DNA from: an uncultured Succinatimonas sp.
Lineage (GTDB): Bacteria; Pseudomonadota; Gammaproteobacteria; Enterobacterales; Succinivibrionaceae
Length of the DNA stretch: 11,137 nucleotides
Assembly: GCA_937896115.1 (NCBI GenBank)
Contig: CALBLB010000373.1
Location: 1 to 11,137 of the forward strand
Reading direction: 5' to 3'
A program made the translations under genes and the position numbers. The stretch's first letter is position 1; every line of letters begins with the position of its first letter. This document shows, piece by piece, positions 1 to 6,794 of this stretch. A model generated the notes under the pieces. It searched no databases. It was not told where the DNA came from and saw nothing but the letters and a program-made list of their open reading frames with translations.

Positions 1-53
1 ACGAGTTTAAACAGAAACTTAAGGAGCACGACACTTCGGTAGGTACAGTCTGA
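1..53 (+). CDS. Possible 3' end of an unidentified gene (partial)
   Basis: Reading from base 3, sixteen codons run open from the window edge to a TGA at 51-53 and give a charged tail ending EFKQKLKEHDTSVGTV. The other two forward frames stop at 8-10 and 40-42. A terminator-like hairpin begins 38 nt downstream in the same direction, which fits a gene ending here. Too little is visible to assign a family, and a chance open frame of this length is quite possible. Confidence 0.3.
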   Translation, partial: EFKQKLKEHDTSVGTV

Positions 54-90
54 AAGAAAGATCTCACAACTGAATCCATATGATCATTGA

Positions 91-128
91 ATACCGGAGC
101 CGCTTAACAAACTCCGGTATTGTTGTTT
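91..128 (+). terminator. Rho-independent terminator-like hairpin
   Basis: Nine-base arms ATACCGGAG (91-99) and CTCCGGTAT (112-120) are perfectly complementary around a 12-nt loop. They are followed by TGTTGTTT, a moderate U-rich tract when transcribed on the + strand. On the minus strand the hairpin is followed by TTCAATG, so + is the better orientation. It would end a transcript from the gene whose possible tail lies at 1-53. The long loop and interrupted U tract lower confidence. Confidence 0.5.
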
Positions 129-157
129 CAATGAAAAAATGCAAAATAACTTTTTGA

Positions 158-331
158 ATTCTATTCACAAAATATAGAATCCAACCTGGACAGCTCAAAT
201 ATTTTGATGATACTGTGTTTAACGATGTGATAAATTGGACTGCCTCTTGGAACGGAAGAATAAACAAGGATGACGAAGATAAACTAAGAGTCGATTTATT
301 TAATGATCAGAACAGAAAAACGGCCAGTTAA
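158..331 (+). pseudogene. Start-less open frame, possible gene remnant
   Basis: Between a TGA at 155-157 and a TAA at 329-331 there are 57 sense codons in one + frame. The product looks protein-like: it has aromatic and acidic clusters such as QLKYFDDTVFNDV and INWTASWNGRINKDDEDKLR. There is no ATG or TTG in the frame. The only GTG lies well inside, without a Shine-Dalgarno sequence. A 3' fragment of a decayed or interrupted gene would look like this. I do not recognise the family. The minus-strand open frame over the same DNA is probably its shadow. A chance open frame in AT-rich intergenic DNA is the alternative. Confidence 0.25.
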
Positions 332-419
332 GAGTTCGATACCTTAATTCGACTGACATCATCAAATGTTTCTAACATCGTTTTCATGACGCTCAAACTG
401 ATTTGTACGGATCCAAGTT
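332..419. other. Non-coding gap before rluA
   Basis: AT-rich sequence between the possible remnant and rluA. It should contain the rluA promoter, but I could not find a convincing -35/-10 pair with acceptable spacing. A TGA in the rluA frame at 399-401 rules out any further upstream extension of rluA. The only Shine-Dalgarno candidate is a weak GGAT at 409-412, 7 nt before the TTG start. Confidence 0.4.
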
Positions 420-1136
420 TTGAACAATTTTATCTATGCACCGCCGCAGTTTCCTCGTTTGGATCTGCTTTACCGTGATCCCTATATAGCTGTAATAAAC
501 AAACCCTCAGGACTTTTGAGCGTACCGGGACGTTTGCCCGAACACTATGACAGCATACTGTCAAGAATTCGAGATTTCTGTCCTCAATCTGAGGCTGTAC
601 ACCGTCTTGATATGGATACATCCGGGATCATGGTGTTTCCTCTTTGCAAAAAATCCGTAAGAACTTTAGGCATGCAATTTGAGAAAAGATCGGTACGTAA
701 AATTTATCTAGCAGAGGTAAAAGGACTGCTTTACGGAGAAGGCAGCATAAATGCACCTTTACGTTGCGACTGGGAACATCGTCCCTTGCAAATTGTGGAT
801 CACGATTTAGGGAAAAATGCACTTACTTATTATCAGGTGATAGCCCCAAAAAAGCATTCCTCTCTGATCATGCTTATTCCCCACACCGGCAGATCGCATC
901 AATTGCGCGTGCACATGGCTCATTTGGGACATCCTATTTTAGGAGATCGTTTTTACGGTGATCCTAAAGACGACACTGTCCTGCACTTACACGCTTCTTT
1001 GTTAGCCTTAAATCATCCAACTTCAGGCGATGAACTTATTTTTACGAATATTCCGGCTTTCGCTGCTGAAGACGTATCCGTATCATTGTTTTACAACGCC
1101 TTAAAAGCTAATTTTTTTCACCGCGAGCACGTTTGA
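420..1136 (+). CDS. rluA: Dual-specificity rRNA/tRNA pseudouridine synthase RluA
   Basis: RluA-family enzyme. E. coli RluA converts U746 of 23S rRNA and U32 of several tRNAs to pseudouridine in the cytoplasm. The 238-aa product carries the family signature HRLDMDTSG at residues 61-69, with the catalytic aspartate at D64, the same number as in E. coli. NKPSGLLSVPGR lies at 27-38, and TGRSHQLRVHM at 156-166 lines the active site. The close N-terminal match (NPPQ in E. coli, APPQ here at 7-10) separates it from RluC and RluD and shows that no S4 domain precedes the catalytic domain. The start is TTG: an in-frame stop lies 18 nt upstream, no ATG or GTG falls between, and the TTG gives the E. coli register. 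The product is about 19 residues longer than E. coli RluA, mostly at the C-terminus. Its last 29 bp overlap djlA tail to tail, a convergent arrangement that I recall from E. coli. Confidence 0.94.
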   Translation: MNNFIYAPPQFPRLDLLYRDPYIAVINKPSGLLSVPGRLPEHYDSILSRIRDFCPQSEAVHRLDMDTSGIMVFPLCKKSVRTLGMQFEKRSVRKIYLAEVKGLLYGEGSINAPLRCDWEHRPLQIVDHDLGKNALTYYQVIAPKKHSSLIMLIPHTGRSHQLRVHMAHLGHPILGDRFYGDPKDDTVLHLHASLLALNHPTSGDELIFTNIPAFAAEDVSVSLFYNALKANFFHREHV

Positions 1137-1986
1137 TGCAATCAAACGCAGCCTGAATATCCTTAGCTTTCTCGGTATAAGTTCTGATCATTTCCTCCGG
1201 TACGCCTTGTGACTTTAAGCGATCCGGGTGATATTTGAGCATAAGACGTTTATGCGCCTTGCGTACCTCATCCCAAGACGCATTTTCACTTACTCCCAAA
1301 ATACGATAAGCATCGGATAAAGATGACGCTGACGCTTCCTGCGAAGTCCGGCTTTCTTCTTGCGATGAGCGTTCATGTCCGGAATCTGTTTGACCTGAAT
1401 AACCGTAAAATCCGCGCCTAAATTGCATTTCGGCTATACGTATTTGGATCAGCCTTTCCATGGCCGTCACCGGAACCCCCAATCTTTGGGCGATTTCACA
1501 TAACCTGCGATGTTCTTCCTGTTCCACCACTGCATCTGCCAAAGCCATCTGTACCAGGATCTCTAATAAATAGGAGATCACTCCGGCATTGCGCCCAACC
1601 GCAGCTTTTAACTTCGTAGTTTCCAGATCAAGATTAAAATTCTCTCCCTTACCATGATTGAAAGCTTCCTGGGCTTTGCGTCTTGATTCTGGATCATCAA
1701 GCTTCATCATGTTCATGCACTGCGTTGCGATCAGGATCTGCTCTCGTTTGATGATCCCGCCGCCGCGCGCTACATATCCCAACAGGGCAAAAGTTCCGTA
1801 AATTAAAGTTTCGTTATACCCTTTGGTAAATTTAAAAGCATATCCGGCACTACCTGCATTTTCAGCAAGCTTGTTGCGCGGATTGTCATACAATGCCCAT
1901 CCGAGAATAAACCCTAAAATTGTTCCGAAAGGAATAGGAAGGAAAAATCCTATCAAGGCTCCGAGTAATCGTCCTCTGTAACTCAT
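1108..1986 (-). CDS. djlA: Membrane-anchored DnaJ-like co-chaperone DjlA
   Basis: Type III J-domain protein that stimulates DnaK from the cytoplasmic face of the inner membrane; E. coli DjlA is linked to the Rcs envelope-stress response. The 292-aa product begins with one hydrophobic segment (about residues 7-32) containing a glycine zipper G21-x3-G25-x3-G29, comparable to the TM dimerisation motif of E. coli DjlA. A TerB-like helical domain covers about 60-185. A Ser/Glu/Gln-rich linker follows at about 195-222. The C-terminal J domain spans about 223-290, with the essential HPD at 253-255. The family is usually about 270 aa; the longer linker explains the difference. The ATG overlaps the murU stop as ATGA, and a good Shine-Dalgarno AGGAG lies 6 nt upstream. 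It is the last gene of the minus-strand cluster and ends inside the 3' end of rluA. No terminator is evident. Confidence 0.93.
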   Translation of the reverse strand: MSYRGRLLGALIGFFLPIPFGTILGFILGWALYDNPRNKLAENAGSAGYAFKFTKGYNETLIYGTFALLGYVARGGGIIKREQILIATQCMNMMKLDDPESRRKAQEAFNHGKGENFNLDLETTKLKAAVGRNAGVISYLLEILVQMALADAVVEQEEHRRLCEIAQRLGVPVTAMERLIQIRIAEMQFRRGFYGYSGQTDSGHERSSQEESRTSQEASASSLSDAYRILGVSENASWDEVRKAHKRLMLKYHPDRLKSQGVPEEMIRTYTEKAKDIQAAFDCIKRARGEKN

Positions 1987-2672
1987 GAGTCACTCCTGTT
2001 TAAATTTCTGGCTCGAATATAAGCATCGGTATCGCGCAATCTTTCTTCTGTTCCGACATCAAACCAATTTCCTTCAAGCTTTTTGCCGTATAAAGATTTT
2101 TTTTCAATAAGTCGGTCAAAAAGAGGTCTTAAAGGTTCACGTTGCACTTTCATTGCTGAAAAAATTTGCGGTGTATATACAGCCGCTCCGGTGAAAGTGA
2201 AATCATGTCCCAGCACCACTCTTTGCTCTTTGTCCAAAGAAAAATCCCCTTGCGGGTGATGTTTAGGATTATCAGTTAAAAACAGCACGGCCTGTCCTGA
2301 TAAAGGAATATTTTTGGTAAAAAAAGTATACGGAATATCCATAAAGGTATCTCCGTTTACCACTAAAAAAGGTTCGCCTCGAAAAAAAGGAAGCGCCTTG
2401 ACTATTCCGCCTAAAGTTTCTAATCCTCCTGGGGGCTCCTGGCTGTGAGTGATGCTCATACCAAATTTTTTCCCGTCCCCAAGAAAAGCTTTGATTTGGT
2501 CAGAAAGCCATGCGGAATTAACGATCACCTCGGAAATTCCGGCATCTTTAAGTTTTTCAAGATGCCAAAGAAGCAATTCCTTTCCACCTACCTTTACCAA
2601 AGGTTTGGGAATGCTGTCGGTGATCGGGCGCAATCGCTCCCCTCTCCCGGCTGCCAGGATCATCGCGCGCAC
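1983..2672 (-). CDS. murU: N-acetylmuramate alpha-1-phosphate uridylyltransferase MurU
   Basis: Nucleotidyltransferase of the cell-wall recycling shortcut: MurNAc-alpha-1-phosphate plus UTP gives UDP-MurNAc and pyrophosphate in the cytoplasm, bypassing MurA and MurB. The 229-aa product has the sugar-nucleotidyltransferase signature LAAGRGERLRP (6-16), the conserved lysine in PKPLV (K23), the metal-binding aspartate in VNGDTF (D108) and a second one in NWFDVGT (D205). LET-GGI (84-90) and DNPKHHPQGDF (134-144) resemble Pseudomonas MurU. The short length, with no C-terminal beta-helix, separates it from GlmU and the longer mannose-1-phosphate enzymes. The start is GTG at 2672, with AAAGGAG 7 nt upstream. 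It overlaps the end of amgK by 13 nt and the start of djlA by 4 nt. The adjacent kinase AmgK supplies its substrate, which supports MurU over a generic glucose-1-phosphate thymidylyltransferase. Confidence 0.9.
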   Translation of the reverse strand: MRAMILAAGRGERLRPITDSIPKPLVKVGGKELLLWHLEKLKDAGISEVIVNSAWLSDQIKAFLGDGKKFGMSITHSQEPPGGLETLGGIVKALPFFRGEPFLVVNGDTFMDIPYTFFTKNIPLSGQAVLFLTDNPKHHPQGDFSLDKEQRVVLGHDFTFTGAAVYTPQIFSAMKVQREPLRPLFDRLIEKKSLYGKKLEGNWFDVGTEERLRDTDAYIRARNLNRSDS

Positions 2673-3625
2673 GGCAAAGCTCCTTTTACTTTTGTTTCTA
2701 AAAAATCATGCAGATCGTAAAGGCCGCAGGTAAGGCTCTCATTTAAAGCATAAGAAAGGACTCGCGGCAGATCTTTTAGGTAATTTGTTTTTCCGTCTCT
2801 TAAACTTAACCGATTAAAGATCCCCAAAACCTTAAGGTGTCGCTGCAACGAAACTAAGAGTAAAAAACGCCTGAAATCATCTTGGGAAAATCCTTTGCAC
2901 AGAGGATGCAGATTTTCATAAGCATTTTTAATGAGAACAGCAACCAAATCATCAGGAAGTTTGATGTAACAGTCATAAATCAGTGAAGCTGCATCATAGG
3001 TCACCGGTCCTTTCACCATGTCCTGAAAGTCGATAACTACCAATTCATCACCGCATACCATCAGGTTACGGCTGTGAAAATCACGATGCATGGCTACCTG
3101 AGGCTGAGAAAGACAAGCTTCTGACAGTACTGACAATGTACTGTTCAACATCTGCTTTTCTGCTTTATTTAAGACAAGGTGCAAACTCTTATCTAGCAGC
3201 CACTCGGTAAAGATAGAAAATTCTAAGGCAATAAAATCCTTATCAAACGCAGGAAGCGGTGTTTCCACCGACGCTATGTAAGGAAGGATCTTCAACGCCT
3301 TCTGATACCATACGGTCCTTTGTTTTCCTTCAATAACATCGGAAAACATCAGATCACCTAAGTCTTCTTCCAAAAGATAACCGTTTTCAAGATCACTGCT
3401 TAAGATCTTAGGAACCCGTACTCCTTTTAAAGATAAAGCCCGAGCTATACGCAGAAATTCGGCATTTTTTTGAGAAGAAGGCGGAGAATCGACGGCAATT
3501 AGATCTTCAGTTCTGTAATAACGACGGAGACTTGCGTCTCCGCCCAAAGCATCAAATCTTTGGCACGAATGCCCCAAGATCCGGCTTACAAAAGCTTTTA
3601 AGCCTTCAAGTCTTGTATCAGTCAC
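2660..3625 (-). CDS. amgK: N-acetylmuramate/N-acetylglucosamine kinase AmgK
   Basis: Anomeric sugar kinase of the aminoglycoside-phosphotransferase fold. It phosphorylates MurNAc (and GlcNAc) at C1 using ATP, feeding MurU. Numbered from the GTG at 3625 (321 aa), the nucleotide-loop motif GGDASLRRYYR is at 28-38, the catalytic loop MHRDFHSRN at 179-187 (catalytic base D182, N187), and the metal-binding IDFQD at 198-202 (D199). The stretch after it, MVKGPVTYD, is typical of AmgK. A TTG at 3679 would extend the protein by 18 residues, but it overlaps trmB by 62 bp and has no Shine-Dalgarno. The GTG at 3625 overlaps the trmB stop by only 8 nt (GTGACTGA) and gives the N-terminus expected for the family, so I chose it. 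The gene is probably translationally coupled to trmB. In pseudomonads amgK-murU follows lptD; here trmB takes that place. Confidence 0.88.
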   Translation of the reverse strand: MTDTRLEGLKAFVSRILGHSCQRFDALGGDASLRRYYRTEDLIAVDSPPSSQKNAEFLRIARALSLKGVRVPKILSSDLENGYLLEEDLGDLMFSDVIEGKQRTVWYQKALKILPYIASVETPLPAFDKDFIALEFSIFTEWLLDKSLHLVLNKAEKQMLNSTLSVLSEACLSQPQVAMHRDFHSRNLMVCGDELVVIDFQDMVKGPVTYDAASLIYDCYIKLPDDLVAVLIKNAYENLHPLCKGFSQDDFRRFLLLVSLQRHLKVLGIFNRLSLRDGKTNYLKDLPRVLSYALNESLTCGLYDLHDFLETKVKGALPCAR

Positions 3626-4343
3626 GTCTGAAAACCAGATCCCAAACTCCGTGTCCCAAGCGTTCGCCTCTTTGCTCAAATTTGGTCAGAGGTCGCCATT
3701 GAGGACGGGGAGTAAACCCGCCGTCAGCTTGCGTGTTGGAAAAGCCTGCGGCTCTGCTCATAACTTCAAGCATCTGTTGGGCATAGTCTTCCCAATCGGT
3801 AGCCAACCTGATCTCTGCTCCGTGTTTTAACAGCGGAGCAACCATGGCAATGAAATCATCATTGATGAGTCTGCGTTTTATATGACGTTTTTTAGGCCAG
3901 GGATCCGGGAAAAATATCTGTAAAACATCCACACTTTGCGGAGCTATACATTTTTTTATCACCTCGAAGGCATCAAAATGAATGATGCGTACATTGGCGA
4001 TCTGTTGCTCTTCTATAAGTTTCAGGCACGATCCTACTCCGGGCGGATGTACTTCTATACCGCAGTAATTGCGCAGGGGATCGTTCTGTGCCATTTGCAC
4101 AAAAGACGCCCCCATGCCAAAACCGATCTCCAAAACCAACGGAGCCTTTCTTCCGAATGCCCGGTCAAAATCGACGGTTTTAAGATCAGACACATCGATA
4201 AGATACTTGGGGCCAAGCTCTTCCAATGCCCGCTGTTGTGAAGGCGTCATGCGACCGGCACGGATCACAAAGGATCGCACATGACGATCCAAAGGATCGG
4301 TCAAAGCCGATCCTTTGGCAGGATTTGTTGCGATCTTATCCAT
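3618..4343 (-). CDS. trmB: tRNA (guanine-N7-)-methyltransferase TrmB
   Basis: Class I SAM-dependent methyltransferase that makes m7G46 in the variable loop of a subset of tRNAs. The 241-aa product matches E. coli TrmB (239 aa) in length. The SAM-binding motif I, EIGFGMG, is at about 72-78, the acidic SAM-contact IEVH near 96-99, the family signature FFPDPWPKKRH at about 144-154, and the C-terminal TKFEQRGERLGHGVWDL in the last 25 residues. I prefer the ATG at 4343, which overlaps the dapA stop by one base (TGATG). A TTG one codon upstream at 4346 is possible but less likely. There is no strong Shine-Dalgarno, so initiation probably depends on ribosomes finishing dapA. A perfect 12-bp inverted repeat lies within codons 9-19. 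Confidence 0.95.
   Translation of the reverse strand: MDKIATNPAKGSALTDPLDRHVRSFVIRAGRMTPSQQRALEELGPKYLIDVSDLKTVDFDRAFGRKAPLVLEIGFGMGASFVQMAQNDPLRNYCGIEVHPPGVGSCLKLIEEQQIANVRIIHFDAFEVIKKCIAPQSVDVLQIFFPDPWPKKRHIKRRLINDDFIAMVAPLLKHGAEIRLATDWEDYAQQMLEVMSRAAGFSNTQADGGFTPRPQWRPLTKFEQRGERLGHGVWDLVFRRD
4289..4318 (-). repeat. Perfect 12-bp inverted repeat in the start of trmB
   Basis: Arms CCAAAGGATCGG (4289-4300) and CCGATCCTTTGG (4307-4318) are exact reverse complements around 6 nt. In the operon mRNA this makes a 12-bp hairpin with loop CUUUGA, beginning about 25 nt inside trmB and coding for residues in the variable N-terminus (GSALTDPLDR). No U tract follows, so it is not a standard terminator. 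It could affect ribosome loading, mRNA processing or stability at the dapA/trmB junction. No function can be assigned from sequence. Confidence 0.6.
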
Positions 4344-5227
4344 CAAATAAGTTCCAAATCCTGCATGGCTTTTTTGATTTCAACTCGCAAACCGTCGCTT
4401 ATAGGCAATACCGGCAGACGAGTTTCTTCAGTGCAAAGTCCGAGCAATGAAGCTGCATATTTAGCAGGACCCGGAGACGGCTCTTTGAACATAAGCTTGT
4501 GCAGTTCCATCAGGCGATCCTGTTGCTCACGAGCCTCTTCCCACTTGCCTTCTGCCGTGAGACGTTGCACCTTGGCAACTAAAGCAGGAGCGATATTGGC
4601 AGTAACGGAAATACAACCGCAACCGCCGGCAACGTTATAACTTACCTGAGTAGAGTCATTGCCGGAAAGCCAGATAAAATCATCACGTTTTATCAGCTGA
4701 CGTTCAATCCACGGACGTTCCAGATCGCCTGTGGCATCCTTAATTCCCATAATGCGCGGCAACTCTGAAAGTTTTGCCAAAGTTTCAGGTAAAACGTTGA
4801 CCACGGCACGCCCCGGGATATTGTAAACAATGATGGGCAGAGAAGTTTCTTCATGCACCATCTTAAAGTGAGCATAAAGCCCCTGCTGATTGGGGCGATT
4901 GTAATAACCTGCCACATGCAAAACACCGTCGGCGCCTGCTCTTTCGGCTGCCTGAGAGAGTGCTACAGCCTCAACAGGGTTGTTAGATCCTGCTCCTGCC
5001 AATACCGGCACGCGACCGTGAGCTACCTCAGCCGTAAGCTGAATAACGCGCATGTGCTCTTCATGGGTAAGCGTAGGGCACTCGCCGGTAGTACCTGCAG
5101 GAACGATGGCATCGGTACCGTTCTTAATGTGCCACTCAATCATGCGCTCAAGCGCTGCTTCATCAAGTGCACCGTTCCTAAAAGGAGTTATGAGCGCTAC
5201 CAAAGAACCGTGGAATAAATGAGTCAT
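4343..5227 (-). CDS. dapA: 4-hydroxy-tetrahydrodipicolinate synthase DapA
   Basis: Condenses pyruvate with L-aspartate-4-semialdehyde, the committed step to meso-diaminopimelate (peptidoglycan) and lysine, in the cytoplasm. The 294-aa TIM-barrel product has the Schiff-base lysine in GIKDATG (K163), the catalytic tyrosine in VYNIPGR (Y135, with R140) and the GTTGE loop with T46/T47; each residue is two numbers above its E. coli equivalent. Residues matching the E. coli lysine allosteric site (H55, H58, N82, E86, Y108) are kept, so feedback inhibition by lysine is likely. The stretch before the YYNRP motif reads LHVAG rather than the common VTP-type sequence. The ATG has AGGTG about 7 nt upstream, inside the 11-nt gap after lysS. 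Its place directly behind lysyl-tRNA synthetase couples lysine synthesis to lysine use. Confidence 0.95.
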   Translation of the reverse strand: MTHLFHGSLVALITPFRNGALDEAALERMIEWHIKNGTDAIVPAGTTGECPTLTHEEHMRVIQLTAEVAHGRVPVLAGAGSNNPVEAVALSQAAERAGADGVLHVAGYYNRPNQQGLYAHFKMVHEETSLPIIVYNIPGRAVVNVLPETLAKLSELPRIMGIKDATGDLERPWIERQLIKRDDFIWLSGNDSTQVSYNVAGGCGCISVTANIAPALVAKVQRLTAEGKWEEAREQQDRLMELHKLMFKEPSPGPAKYAASLLGLCTEETRLPVLPISDGLRVEIKKAMQDLELI

Positions 5228-5238
5228 AAGAACACCTG

Positions 5239-6774
5239 TTAATTGTTGTTCGGTCTTAAAGTGGGGAAGAGGATCACATCACGTATGGTATGGCAATTTG
5301 AAAGCAACATCACCACGCGATCGATGCCTATGCCTTCGCCTGCAGTAGGAGGAAGTCCGTGTTGTAAAGCGGTAATGTAATCGGCATCATAATACATGGC
5401 CTCATCGTCTCCGTGCTTTTTAGCTTCAGCCTGAGCCTGGAAACGACCTGCCTGATCATCAGGATCATTCAGCTCTGAGAATCCGTTGCCTAATTCGCGT
5501 CCGCCTATAAAGAATTCAAAACGATCGGTAAAAGCAGGATCCTGATCGTTACGACGGGCTAAAGGCGATATTTCTGCAGGATAGCTGGTAATGAAAGTAG
5601 GCTGCTGCAAATGCTCTTCCACAAGCTCGTCAAAAAGTGCGGCAATGAAATTACCCAATGTCCAGCCGGGGAGCATATCGCAGTGTAATTTTTCACACCA
5701 GGCTTTGGCACGGCTCTCATCTTCGAGATCTTCCATGGTAATGCCTTTTTCCGCACCGTATTTGACTATGGATTCCTTCATGGTCAGACGATCAAAAGGC
5801 TTGGCAAAATCAAGATCCAATCCCGCTTCGCCTTCTTTACCGTAGTGAATCTTCGTAGTTCCCAGCACTTCCAAAGCCATGTTCTTAAAGAGTTCTTCTG
5901 TAAGATCGATGAGATCATGGTAATCGTGATAAGCCCAATAAAACTCGATGGTAGTAAATTCAGGGTTATGACGAACATCGATACCTTCGTTACGGAAGCA
6001 GCGGTTTATTTCATAGACATTTTCAAAACCGCCGACCACCAAACGTTTTAGGAAAAGCTCAGGAGCAATACGCATGTACATATCGATGTCCAAAGCGTTG
6101 TGATGAGTCACAAAAGGCTTGGCATTGGCTCCTCCTGGTATGGTATGCATCATGGGAGTTTCAACTTCCATAAAGCGTCTTTCATCCATGAATTTACGGA
6201 TAAAGGACACAACCTGAGTGCGGATCTTGAAAGTACGGCGTGAATCCTCATTGGCAATGAGGTCGAGATAACGCTGACGGCAACGAGCTTCCTGATCGGT
6301 AAGACCTTTGTATTTCTCAGGCAGAGGACGCAGAGCTTTGACCAGAAGTCTTAATGATTTCACGTGAATGGAAAGTTCGCCGGTCTTGGTTTTAAAGGCT
6401 TTGCCGCTTACGCCGATGATGTCACCTAAATCAAGCTTTTTAAAGAGATTCTGATAATCGCCTTCGGGAAGATCATCACGCGATACGTAGATCTGAATGC
6501 GTCCGTCGACATCCTGCAAAGTGGCAAACGAAGCCTTACCCATAATGCGGCGGGTCATCAGGCGTCCTGCAATGGTGTAAACGTGATTTTCACTTTCTAA
6601 AGTGGCAGCATCCTTATCTCCGCAGGCTTTGCGTACGTCACCTGAAGTAGCATCGCGATGAAAATCGTTGGGATAAGCCTGTCCCTGTTCACGCAAGGCA
6701 TTTAACTTATCACGTCTTTCCTGCATGATGTTATTGAGATTTTCTACAGTCTCTTCTTTTTTTTCCTGTGCCAT
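5239..6774 (-). CDS. lysS: Lysyl-tRNA synthetase, class II
   Basis: Activates lysine with ATP and charges tRNA-Lys. The 511-aa product is close to E. coli LysS (505 aa). After a charged N-terminal helix, an OB-fold anticodon-binding domain covers about 65-150 ([20 protein letters not shown]). The class II catalytic core follows: motif 1 around MEVETPMM (202-209), motif 2 around [17 protein letters not shown] (258-274) with the ATP-binding R261, and motif 3 [11 protein letters not shown] (481-491). [11 protein letters not shown] (428-438) is also typical of the family. The ATG start has AGGAA 6 nt upstream. The gene lies 20 nt behind prfB, the same pair as in E. coli, and 11 nt ahead of dapA. 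Nothing distinguishes the housekeeping lysS from inducible lysU; the prfB linkage favours lysS. Confidence 0.97.
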   Translation of the reverse strand: MAQEKKEETVENLNNIMQERRDKLNALREQGQAYPNDFHRDATSGDVRKACGDKDAATLESENHVYTIAGRLMTRRIMGKASFATLQDVDGRIQIYVSRDDLPEGDYQNLFKKLDLGDIIGVSGKAFKTKTGELSIHVKSLRLLVKALRPLPEKYKGLTDQEARCRQRYLDLIANEDSRRTFKIRTQVVSFIRKFMDERRFMEVETPMMHTIPGGANAKPFVTHHNALDIDMYMRIAPELFLKRLVVGGFENVYEINRCFRNEGIDVRHNPEFTTIEFYWAYHDYHDLIDLTEELFKNMALEVLGTTKIHYGKEGEAGLDLDFAKPFDRLTMKESIVKYGAEKGITMEDLEDESRAKAWCEKLHCDMLPGWTLGNFIAALFDELVEEHLQQPTFITSYPAEISPLARRNDQDPAFTDRFEFFIGGRELGNGFSELNDPDDQAGRFQAQAEAKKHGDDEAMYYDADYITALQHGLPPTAGEGIGIDRVVMLLSNCHTIRDVILFPTLRPNNN

Positions 6775-6794
6775 TTTTCTTCCTGAAAATTTAG

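Noticed and set aside
64..267. 67-codon minus-strand open frame
   Set aside because: It passes through the terminator hairpin at 91-120 and mirrors the + frame at 158-331; no ribosome-binding site was seen.
3626..3679. Longer AmgK N-terminus from TTG at 3679
   Set aside because: It overlaps trmB by 62 bp, lacks a Shine-Dalgarno and adds residues with no counterpart in the family; the GTG at 3625 fits better.
3936..5218. Several + strand open frames of 70-120 codons opposite trmB and dapA
   Set aside because: They are antisense to genes with full family motifs and are shadows of their codon structure.
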